Source: Acanthococcus lagerstroemiae
Lineage: Eukaryota > Arthropoda > Insecta > Hemiptera > Eriococcidae
Direction of reading: 5' to 3'
Length of the DNA: 64,000 nt
NCBI GenBank assembly: GCA_031841125.1
Contig: CM063114.1
Span: forward strand, 3,286,001-3,350,000
Both the position numbers and the translations under genes were made by a program. How positions within the stretch are numbered: position 1 is the stretch's first letter; each line of letters begins with the position of its first letter. Below the pieces are notes generated by a model. The model searched no databases and was not told the DNA's origin. It saw only the letters and a list, made by a program, of their open reading frames with translations. Of this stretch, positions 12,316 through 21,680 are shown in pieces.

Positions 12316-12600
12316 CATAAAACCCGAACTAGTTCTTTAGTGATAGTCAAAGTTTATATGCTAACAAGAAGTTGTAGTGAAGAAGTAGAAAAAATTTATG
12401 AAGATGAGACTGGAACGCGAGATAAGGATAAAAAAAAAAGAAGAAGAGGTATGCGGAGAGCATGGTTTAGGAGAGCGATAGAATTTTGTGAAGAATATAA
12501 ATTAGCTACTGGAGATATTCTCTATAAAAATCATGAGCTTAATACTCTTGGAAAAGTCCAGGAGATGAAAGAAGATACCAAATAGATTATATTATAACCA
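12316..12600 (+). pseudogene. LINE endonuclease-domain relic (copy 1)
   Basis: An 81-codon frame starting at 12340 reads like the AP-endonuclease region of a non-LTR retrotransposon of the craniofacial-development-protein-2-like type. It has a VIVKVYMLTRSCSEEVEKIY segment, then EYKLATGDILYKNHELNTLGK, equivalent to the EFxLxxGNTxFxxHxxxxYTW part of such enzymes. The frame breaks before the expected QIDYI motif. The same family, in a different state of decay, occupies 28.48-30.42 kb. No reverse transcriptase follows, so this is a dead fragment. Confidence 0.7.
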
Positions 12601-13810
12601 GCTAGCCCGAACTTCTGCCACTGTTTCCAATAGGAATCCAGTACTAGTTATCTGTACTTTCCTCCGAGGGGGAGAAAGTTTTAATTTCAGATTGAGGAGC
12701 AGAAAGAAATTCTTGTCTTTGAAACTTTTCATTTTTAGACCTACCATAGAAAAAATTGTAGTCTGGCGATTTTCCAGAGGAGCAGTTGTTTCCTCTGCCC
12801 CCAGGATCATCACTACTGCTATCATAGTTTGCTCGTTTTTCTCCTCAATATTTCTCTCGAGTACAAGAAATGTCCACTCGATGTATACCTCGCTTTCAAG
12901 TTCTCCCCGTTCTATTTGTCGTAAATCTATGTGACTATACAAAGAACCAAAATAATTCGATGCAGCAAAAAAATCTGTTTTTTCGTGATCGTGTAACAAA
13001 ACAGATTTTTTGTCGCTAGTTTAGTACCAATACAAACTGAAGTAGGATGTCACCAAACAGTATTATTAACTCTCGAATAAATTCGAAACGATTACAATCG
13101 TTTTTGTAAATTCGATCTTGAATTCTGATAAATAAACACAGGCTTTCAAACCCAAACCAAGGATTACGTTAGGTGGTCGTAGTTCGTGTGGTCCGTATGT
13201 CAAGTGAATTTGCTACTAGAAACCGTGTTTTTCCACTTCTTTGTCGTTCAGTGTCATACCAGCAATAGAGTGAAATGATCTGGAAGTAACTAATAGAGTT
13301 CTGTTCACCGAGAGTTTCCCAGAAAAACAACTCAAGATGATCTGTATCGGTTGCATAATTTTTACCTTATAGAGCTCTTAGGTGATTTCATAGGCAGCGG
13401 TTTACACTTTTCTGGAGGGAAGAGGGTTGATAGTTTAGAATTTCTTTCTCTTTTGTTCAGGAATATTCGGAAGATCCTCCTTCGTCCAAAAAAAAAAACA
13501 AAAAAACATTATCACTTTTCTAAATGATACCTAAACATTTTAAAAGGGATTTTATTTCAAAATTCATACGGGGATATCCCTTCTTTTCAAAAATTTGGAT
13601 AGGGTAGAAGCTCTTCGTATCTTCCCTGTTCCACCCCCTCTGCTACTTCAGTAGAAAACGGAACGAAATATGCATTCTTAGCCTTCAAAATTTACTAAAA
13701 ACTTCTTAATCGCATAATTTGAAATAATACTTCATCAGTATTTATTGGTATGGTATTTAGATATTAGTTTACCAATGGAAAATGTCCTACAGAAATGTCC
13801 GTAATGCACG
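12601..13810. other. Unassigned sequence with a long ATG-less frame
   Basis: A minus-strand frame of 135 codons covers 12592-12999. It would start at TTG, resembles no family I recognise, and has no partner exons that I could find. The remainder is AT-rich with poly-A at 13488-13506. I make no gene call. Confidence 0.35.
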
Positions 13811-14036
13811 CTGAAAAAAAGTTTCTAGTAAAAATTACTAGAATTCTGATAAGTCCCTGATGTTTAGCGATTTCCACCCACTCTTCAACTGAAAATTTTG
13901 GCAATTTTCTTTAGATTATAGAAACAATTACGGTGACTGTATCATAAGATCTAGAAGAATTACAGCAATCATTACCAAAATCTAGTACAAAATTACCCAG
14001 ATTTCTAGTAATTATTACTAAGAAAAATTTTCTCAG
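13811..14036. mobile_element. MITE with about 33-bp inverted ends
   Basis: The left end CTGAAAAAAAGTTTCTAGTA and the right end, read in complement, CTGAGAAAATTTTTCTTAGT match over about 33 bp and continue into ATTACTAGAA on both sides. The 226-bp unit has no coding capacity. I see no clear target-site duplication, so the superfamily is not assigned. Confidence 0.65.
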
Positions 14037-15017
14037 AGTATTGTACGCGTTTTTATTCTACAGTTATACGTAAGACATACAGCGCAGTCATTAGAATTTT
14101 TTGTAGGATGGGGGATAGGAATCAGCAAACATGCGGATTGAATATACAAAATCTCTCTTGATATCTTTATAACTCACAACAAAAGCTCTCACACCTCATT
14201 TATTTACTGTACCTACCTATTACGTATTAAATAATGTACCAAGTATAATTAACTTCAAAATGTACCGAGATCATGGCCTATAGGGGATAAAGGTGTCGCT
14301 AAATGTTATTAAAAAAAAGGGACGTTTTAATTTTTTCCAATTTTGCTGGCAGATTACTAAAATTTGCCGAATTCCGACTTTCCAAACAACATTGGGGGGG
14401 AGGGGGGTGCCCAATGTCGCCGCAGTCCTGAAAATACATGTCGATTCAGGTTATTTTTAGAGGGAGGGAGGACACGGGGAGGTCAAGGGAGGAGGGGGAT
14501 AGGGGAAAGGTTAAAAAGTCCGGAGCATAATTAAAAGGTCTACGTAAACGAAGTAAACGCGTGTTTTCAAGCCTAGAAAAACTACAATAAGTCACTATAC
14601 TAGAACATTTGTTCAACATCTGCATTCATATGGTCTGTCTCCTATCCTCAAGCCCGAAGGGTTGGAATAGAGGAGAATCAATGGATTCTAATGAGCTAAC
14701 GGGTTGCCGATTTGAACCCAAAAAATCGAAATAAAGAACTCTTTTTTGGTTTGACTCAAAGGTTGAAATTGATATTTTGTCCCAAGTTACTTCCTCCCTC
14801 GTCTTTAATTTCCCCCTTAGGAGATTGGCCGCGCTACGAGGTTGCTTAGATTAGGATATCAGGTAACCGTCTATTTGAAATATTTCAGACTCTTGTGAGA
14901 ACATTAGGGAGGCATATATTCTATCACCCCCTGATTTTGGCCCCCAAATAAGTGATGTATTTCGGTGCAAAAACGCGGTAGCCAAGATTTTCTTTTATGA
15001 GGGACTAAAATTTAACA
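14037..15017. other. Gene-free stretch, purine-rich in part
   Basis: There is no gene signal. G-rich simple tracts lie at 14392-14410 and 14458-14515. A TTTGCCGAATT-type block near 14360 resembles the dispersed repeat seen at 8.6, 11.3 and 21.4 kb. Confidence 0.5.
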
Positions 15018-15025
15018 TAGGCTTC

Positions 15026-15701
15026 CAGGGGCGCAACCAGAACTTTTCTTTGGTGGGGGCTAGAATTTAGGAAAAAGTCCAAACTGATTCAACTCTAAAT
15101 TCCCAAGTATCAAAGCAAAAAAATAAACTTTTTGACTTGTTGGATTTTTCCAACTGACTCGACTTTCAAAATTCCCAAATATCAAAAAAAAAACAAACAA
15201 AAAAAAACGAAAGAATGAAAAAAAGAAACTTCTACAAATATAGCTTGAAGATTTAGAAAACCTTGCGAGCATCACGCTCCTTGTACCAACATACAAGCAC
15301 TAGCAGAGCGTAGTGCTCGCAGGCTGGTACAAGGAACGTGATGCTCGCAAGGACTGACTGATACAAGGAATGTGGTACTTGCAGGCGAATGAAGTATTCA
15401 GTCAGTCAGTCAGTCAGTGCAGTCCAGTCCAGTGAATGAGTGAGTCTCAGTCAGTCAGTAGTTTTATTATTATTAATTTTTGTAATGCTCTTTTCGTCAC
15501 GCTCCATTGTAACGCTTTTTTCCTCAAATGTAACGAGTAACGCGTAGAAGAAACGTTATTCCGGTTTGCGTGCCATCAAAAAAAAACTTGGGCATGGGTG
15601 AAAACTCGATTTCGTACCTACCTATTTTAATTAACTTATTCTGGAAAAATTTTGATTTTGGGGGTCATAGCTCCCTAGCCCCCTCTTTGGTTGCGCCCTT
15701 A
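15026..15701. mobile_element. Non-autonomous hAT element, exact 8-bp duplication TAGGCTTC
   Basis: This 676-bp element begins CAGGGGCGCAACCAGAA and ends TTTGGTTGCGCCCTTA, a near-perfect inverted pair. It is flanked by TAGGCTTC at 15018-15025 and 15702-15709. The 8-bp duplication and CAG start identify the hAT type. It holds no transposase. It does carry a strong hairpin (15261-15352) and a CAGT microsatellite (about 15400-15460), so it is structurally more complex than a simple MITE. Confidence 0.88.
15261..15352. repeat. Hairpin: 28-bp inverted arms, one mismatch
   Basis: The left arm 15261-15288 (CCTTGCGAGCATCACGCTCC...) and right arm 15325-15352 are complementary over 28 bp with one mismatch, around a 36-base loop. 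Part of the right arm is repeated with divergence in the loop and again at 15358-15384 (TACAAGGAAT...TTGCAGG), so tandem and inverted copies are interleaved. Confidence 0.85.
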
Positions 15702-15709
15702 TAGGCTTC

Positions 15710-16466
15710 CTCGTGAGGTAAAACACAATGTTCCTTTAAAACATCTTAAGAGTTTTTCGAAAAATTTAATTCGATCTACAAGATGTATTTTTCTTATTAC
15801 AGCAAAAGATAAGGGAAGTTTCTGGAAAAAATAAGCCACTGAAAAAGGCAAAAACACCCGATTACTGAAGAAAGCGAGGGGAGACAAAAAATTTCCAGGC
15901 TTGGAAAGTTACGGAGGTAGGAAATTGAGTACATGTAAAATTTGAACTTAAAATATGTAAAATAACTGTTTCTCCCTTCATAAGGCCTATGTTGAATTAG
16001 ACAGCTCGGAATGGTCATTCTGAATGCCCTATTTGTGACGTTTCTGGGATAAATACGAAAACAGTATTAGAGACCATTTTTACAAAAAATTTTGGGTCGA
16101 ACAATTTTAGGTTGAAAATTTTCTCTTTGTATATCGTACTCGAGATTCTGAAATAAAAACTGATTTTGAGTTCAAATTCCCTCAAAAATCAGAAGGGGTA
16201 GAAGTAAAGACTTTTAGTTTGAATCTAATTTGCTTGGACTAATTATACAAACAATCCTCAAAATGTGCTCCGCGGAACCCAGGGGGCTTCTTCTGAAGAA
16301 TGTCACATTTTTCACGCATGTTCTTTCGAAGAATTTCCGATAAAAGTAAGGATTAAACATACCTTTGTTTATTCCGAGACTCCATGGAACCTTTACCGTT
16401 CTAAAAGGAACTCGACTCCGAAAAACTTCAAAAACCATATCATCAGACCATGATGTTTCGCTCCAG
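15710..16466. other. Gene-free stretch
   Basis: I find no gene. A 112-codon minus-strand frame (16214-16552) crosses its right part and overlaps the candidate exon described next. Its start is ATG, but it shows no recognisable domain. Confidence 0.4.
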
Positions 16467-16532
16467 AAGATGATGTGCTTGACTCGCGTCAGTCTGTTGT
16501 ACAGTTGCTTGAGCATGTCCTCCTGCTCAAAG
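16467..16532 (+). other. Candidate internal coding exon, 66 nt
   Basis: A 66-base block sits between a CTCCAG acceptor and an AAAG|GTATGA donor. In one frame it reads DDVLDSRQSVVQLLEHVLLL, a plausible amphipathic helix, and both ends are phase 1, so it could be included or skipped without shifting frame. The opposite strand is also open and reads EDMLKQLYNRLTRVKHIIFW with strongly GC-ending codons, so the strand is not settled. No neighbouring exon was identified. It could be an isolated exon of a gene with very large introns, or chance. Confidence 0.25.
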
Positions 16533-17407
16533 GTATGAATTCTCACTGTCATGAAAGTAAAATATGTTTAGACTCTTGAACCATTATCTTCAAGCATTTT
16601 GATTGTACCTTAAATACCGTCAATGCAGTTTACCTTCTAGTTGCGCTTGAATGAAAAAATTCATAAACGTAGCGTCGGGTTGGAAAAAGGGGGTCCGAGA
16701 CCACACAATGTATTATTTTGTAAATGAGAAAATGAGTTTACCCCATGCCCTTATTGTGGTACTGATTTCTAGATTATACATAATTTTTAAGGACAAGAGG
16801 AAAATTATAAGAAAAGACGGAGAGAGGCAGGAATTTTATAGCTCTCTCCGCTCGCGACAATGTCGACCCCATTTTGTGGCCCAAGCTACGCCTGTGAATG
16901 CATCTTTTCACTTAATTTGATACAATATTAGTCATTAGATTCTGGTCATGTCCGCATATCTATATCGAATCATGCAGACAATTATTCTAAATTTGTTTAA
17001 TCCTGCGTCCAGCGCGGTCAACAAAAATTTCTCCTTTGCGCACAGGGCGTCGTCGATAAAATTTGCGATTTTTTTTATTTATTTGAAAGCATTAACCAAT
17101 TCGCGAACGCAGTTCTTTTCCCTTTCGATTCGTACATAGGCTTGGGAACGGCGAGTAAAAGCCGAAGAAAATGTAGTGGCACGATAGGCTAAGTGGGGAA
17201 TTAATCCGATTTTAGCTGCGGGCGACAGGCTTCTAAAGCAAGAATCTAAAGGGTACACAACAAATTGTACGATACTGTAACCATGTAAATACTGGGTTAT
17301 CCGTTCCTATTCCTAGGTATGTGTGGTGTGAGTGAGGTACGGGAAAGGCGGCGGTTCGGCTCTTTCTCGGGTATATTTACTTTGTGTTAATTCTCTCTTG
17401 TGCCTAA
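16533..17407. other. Gene-free stretch with a CpG-richer part at 16990-17260
   Basis: No gene was identified. The 16990-17260 segment contains many CpG dinucleotides against an AT-rich background and resembles the other islands listed in this window. Confidence 0.4.
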
Positions 17408-17707
17408 GTGCTTATATATCGGGGTGTGCTTCATCTGCTGGAGTACGGCGGGTCAGCCTTTGCTTCCTCGTCGGCGGAAAACGGACAACCGTACATTTCC
17501 AGCTTCAGCCCAGAGAATGCGAATCAGTTTTCGACACAGACTATGAGTTGTTTTGGTGCTTTGAATATGCTAAAGAGAATTCGTGCCTTCGGTCAACACT
17601 ATATAGGTAGAGGTAGCCCCATCTCTCTTTCAGATGAGTATGAAACAAGTCCAGAGGGGGAAAGGCCGTTTTCCGGAAGAAAGTCCAAGAGATTCTTGGT
17701 AAAATAA
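17408..17707 (+). CDS. Hypothetical open frame, possible exon
   Basis: A 99-codon ATG-started frame ends at TAA. The protein is Ser/Gly/Asn-rich in its middle (SSAENGQPYISSFSPENANQ), then has a basic helix-like segment and a charged tail. Composition is less AT-biased than the flanks, and possible donors occur at the end (TTCTTG|GTAAAA) or internally (ATATAG|GTAGAG). I recognise no domain and no homologue, and a second open frame overlaps it at 17332-17610. It may be an exon of an unknown gene or non-coding. I would not rely on it without transcript support. Confidence 0.2.
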   Translation: MLIYRGVLHLLEYGGSAFASSSAENGQPYISSFSPENANQFSTQTMSCFGALNMLKRIRAFGQHYIGRGSPISLSDEYETSPEGERPFSGRKSKRFLVK

Positions 17708-17799
17708 TACACGGTTTAGGAATCCAAGGGGGATGAATTCCCTTTTATCAGAATTTCAATTTGAAGGAGAATATTACTGTAGACAATCGATATTATCAG

Positions 17800-18500
17800 C
17801 AGGGTTTGGGAACGAATGAAATTGGAACAGATCAAGACGCGAGTTTATCGATTTTTGTCTCACTCCTGAATACTGATCGGATCAAATCAAATCGATTGAG
17901 TGAAAATTATGAAACAAGGAACGAATGAGAAGCGAGTAGATTAATGTGACAGGCGGAGAAATCAAAGAATTCTTCAGAATAAATAAGTAAATGAAATTCT
18001 ACTGAGGCAGAATTTGAGAGTGAGTCTATTGATTTGGTTAATTTCCATGGGAATGAATCAGATCGTTCTCATTCTCTCTCATTCACTGCCACCGAAAAAA
18101 GTGATGCTGAATTCGATTTGCTTGGACTGTCCAGTTGCACCAGATAATGAAAATCAGCCCAGCAATAGGCAACTATGATTTCGAAAATTCGAAAATTTGT
18201 TAATGAACAACGAGAGAACGGTGATACTAATGTCTTGGAATACTGGAAAGGACTTGCCAGAAAATTTCCCGAACTGTTCACACTTCTGAAACTCAGAAGT
18301 CTGAAAACTGTTCTCCAACCTCAAATTCCTATCCAATCACTACGATTGACCTTTCAACTTTGCCGACCTTTTTTCGTAGATAGTTTCAGTTGTATACCTA
18401 CACAATATTACATACTAATGTCCGACCTGGGTACTTCCTGCGTAGCAAGATGCGTGCGTCTCAGAAACGTCTTTTGTCCCCTGCATTCCTGACATTATAG
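17800..18500 (+). pseudogene. Probable hAT transposase relic
   Basis: The frame beginning at ATG 18175 contains RENGDTNVLEYWKGLARKFP followed by ELFTLLK. This matches the pattern D-x-LEYWK-(x)n-FPxLxxLA found just before the ERxFS motif of hAT transposases. The expected ERxFS block is not preserved; the continuation (PIQSLRLTF) looks like a mutated version. Upstream sequence (17800-18174) is acidic and Ser-rich in places but interrupted by stops. The call rests on this one motif region. Confidence 0.5.
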
Positions 18501-19268
18501 GATCTTTTCAAAACTATGTTCTTCTTCTTCTTATGACTCACTTTCCCTTTCTTCCTCGATAGACCCAGGCAGGACATCCAATCAGTAGAGTTTAGCCTCA
18601 GTCAATTAGTGTCAGTCGACAGTTTCATGTTTAGCACTTTCAGAGAGATCTGTTTATACTATGGATCAATACACGCGCTTTCTCTAAACTCTCTCGCTTC
18701 TTTTGATTTTGTATGCATTCACTCTGGTTCGGACTAGACACTTCTATCGCGAAAAACTCGATAAACCCACAGAAAAGTAACTTGAAGGATGGAAATCTGC
18801 AGGACTGGGGTTAAATCGGGCTAATTTCCACATTGATGGTTTGTAAAATGCTGAAATCAAGCTATGCTGTTTAGCAACAGTCTTTTAGGGAGTCAAATAC
18901 TATCGGAAAACTGTTTATTTGTCCTTTAGTACGTATCAGTTTATAAGAATTTACCTACGATGATGATAAAGTTGAAAAAAAATAAAATCAAAAAGAGCAA
19001 GAGAGAGAGAGAGAGAGAGAGCGAATAGAACCATATCAGCAGCTTGCCATGTAGAAGAAAAAACGAAAAGTCGAATGGTTCAGACGATTTAGTTCATAAT
19101 TCTCAAAAAGAATGGGAACGAATGAATCATTCAGTAATTGCTAACTTCGTAAAGAGTGAATAAGACTTGACTGTCTTCACATATTGCTTGGAATTGAACG
19201 AGAGCTGAATAGAATTCTTTACTCGAACAGAAATTGAGAACGAATGAATGGGAGCAAATCGTTTAAAC
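18501..19268. other. Gene-free stretch with a GA microsatellite
   Basis: There is no gene. A GA repeat lies at about 18998-19021. GAACGAATGAA-type phrases recur at 17.81, 19.11 and 19.23 kb and may belong to the decayed hAT element nearby. Confidence 0.45.
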
Positions 19269-19578
19269 CAGTAGTTCCCAAACCGGGGGCAATCGCCCCA
19301 AGTGGGCGATTTGGGTTATCAGGGGGGTAATAAATAAGTGGTGGGCGATTGGGGAGCGATGAGTATTCAAAGGGAGAAAAATTAAAATAGCGCAATATCT
19401 AGGCTACGACGTTATAATCCACTCTCTACACATCGTCGCGTCATACTCGAACGCGTTTGACTCAACACCGACCCCTCTAAAATTAAAATTAGGCATACGA
19501 TGAAAATGAAAAGGGGGCGATAGGTGTTAGTCTACCTCCAGAGAGGGGCGATGGGCCACAAAAGGTTGGGAACTACTA
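19269..19578. mobile_element. hAT MITE, CAGTAGTTCCCAA ends
   Basis: A 310-bp unit starts CAGTAGTTCCCAAACC and ends GGTTGGGAACTACTA. The flanks GTTTAAAC (19261-19268) and GTTAAAAT (19579-19586) agree at six of eight positions, as expected for an aged 8-bp hAT duplication. The interior holds several GGGCGAT blocks and no coding frame. Confidence 0.78.
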
Positions 19579-19586
19579 GTTAAAAT

Positions 19587-20782
19587 TGATTCGCCCCAAA
19601 ATCCTAGTCACCAGTGGCGGATCCAGAAAGCAATCCTGCGAGGAGCATTTGGGAACGAGTAAAAATTGAATGGTTTTTAACCCTCCTCCCTACTACTAAC
19701 ACAACCACTAACTGACAGAGTATTTTGATCACTTTCACACAAATGAAGCGTAGCCCCATGCATTGGCGGCAATGCTAATTTTTTATTTTTTTATTTTCAT
19801 TTATTTATTATTTTTTTTATACGAGCTATGTCCGACGACAGCAAGAGCTAAATTAGAAAGCTGAAATTTTGATAGGTTATTCGTTCGTAGATGGGCCTCA
19901 TGAGACCGTTCGGGGGCGAATGGGAGGCTAATATGTATGTTCAGGAACGTGTATGTATAAAGTTGAAGAATTATACCACGTGGACCGTGAGTTTTGTTGA
20001 ACTTTTGACGTCACAGAGTAATGTTTTGAGATTTATATAGTCGGTTACACCTATTTGGATTCTTCGCAAAATCAACGGTTGATGAGATTTTAACGTTTAT
20101 GGGATCGTGAAACTAACTCAATATTTGTTCAATAAAATTGCAGTACGAACGGCAATATTCTGCGCCAATGCGCTCTCTTCTAATATTTAGGTCATTCAAT
20201 GTCCATTCTTCGTCATTTTAACTCACACTGGGGAGGGGGGTGGAATTGCTATACAAACTCAATTCCTTTTCAATTTACTAAACGCACTGGTACATGTAAG
20301 TATAGCAAATATTGATTAAATTACACTCAAGATATTGTGGCTTCGTGATAGTCAGCTGTGTTTAAGGTCAATGATCCCAATCTCGGTGGGTTTACTCCCC
20401 CTTCTCTCGTTTTTCTTTACTTTCTGAAGGACACTTTTTTCTCGATTTATCAATATTTTTTATTAATTGGTTCAACTATTTAAGCCCGGTATTGTTTTAT
20501 GATATTGAGAGTTACATTTGCAGTTATGAAGCTGCAATTTTAATGTTTTGTATCGTATTGCAATGGCAACCGACTTTTGAGCTTAAATGAATCCAACTGT
20601 TGGGGAGGGTTAAGGAATTAATTTCTTATCGGCTCGACCAATTGCAAATTTGATATTTTTTTTCCATTTACAAATAATTTATTAATTTTTAAACATTGAA
20701 GTTTTGTTGTTTTACACTTTTTAATAGTTACGTTTTTCGGCATTTACATTTTTCGAAGAATATTATTCACTCTATTCACCTG
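19587..20782. other. Gene-free stretch
   Basis: No gene is seen. CAGTGGCGGATCCAG at 19612-19626 looks like one end of a hAT element. A matching inverted end occurs far away at 23532-23547, but the flanks do not match, so I do not join them. Confidence 0.45.
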
Positions 20783-20784
20783 TA

Positions 20785-21678
20785 AGGGTAAAGGTGCCTA
20801 ATATCGACCAGTTCCTAAATCCGACCACCAGCCGTAGTCGGCTCTTAATGCCTCGATTTCCGCGGAAAAATATCTTTTTATTCGTTTTTCACAGAAAAAT
20901 CGAATGAGACCGAAATCATTGCTCTAAAGCCAAAATTGGCGGAGATATTCGCCAAAAAAGATTTTGAGATGTCCAAAAATTTTTTAAGGCGTGATTTCAA
21001 ATGTTGATTGTATAAATGTGGTTTACCGTAATTAAATGCGATAAATTTTAATTAAAAGTGAAGATTTCAAATTACATTGGTGCTCGATTGATTTAGTGAA
21101 TTAATTTCACGCAGGTATTTATAATTTTTTTCGAAGTTTTTTTCTTCAAACAGTTCTCTAAATTCGACAACCACCAGTTTTTATCATTTCATGAAATTTT
21201 TTCATCTGTTTATGTCCACTAGTGATGCCGAAAGAATCAAAAAGTCGACAAAAATGGCCAGAAAAAGCAATGACGGATGCTGTCAGATCGTTTCTGTGCA
21301 TATGTGCCTAAATGTGAGTGCTTGGGGGATAAGGTTCCAATCTGCATTTGCAGGGACGAAACCATTGTGGAAAGGGGGTGACTCCCCCAATGATTTGGCA
21401 ATCGGCAAATTTTGTTTATTTCACGATTAACTTGTTACTTTTATTAATTCTGGGGTGGTCGATATTAGGCGCTTTTTTTTTTCAATACCCAAATTTGACA
21501 CCTTTCAGAAAAAAATTCGGCGAAAATCGAAAAAAAAAACTTTGGAGGTTAGAATTTTTGGGGGTAAAACTAGAATAGTTGGTCTACGTTTCGAGCCATC
21601 AATGACCTTTCTACGCGAATGTGGGGTTGAGTAATTCGAAAAACAAAAATGGTGGTCGATAATCGGTAACTTTACCCT
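20785..21678. mobile_element. TA-flanked non-autonomous transposon with about 28-bp inverted ends
   Basis: The left end AGGGTAAAGGTGCCTAATAT and, in complement, the right end AGGGTAAAGTTACCGATTAT continue to TCGACCA on both sides. TA stands at 20783-20784 and 21679-21680, fitting a Tc1/mariner-like target. A second copy of the subterminal phrase GGTGGTCGATATTAGG occurs inside at about 21453. Part of another dispersed repeat (21302-21420) is embedded, so this element has been a landing site. No transposase frame is present. Confidence 0.75.
21302..21363. repeat. Dispersed repeat shared with 11214-11275
   Basis: About 57 bp containing AAATGTGAGTGCTTGGGGGA and TTCCAATCTGCATTTGCAGG are almost identical in the two places and are followed in both by GGGACGAAAC and a TTTGGCAATCGGCAAATTTT-like block. 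The related block at 8530-8600 shares only the second half. It is an unnamed interspersed element. Confidence 0.75.
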
Positions 21679-21680
21679 TA

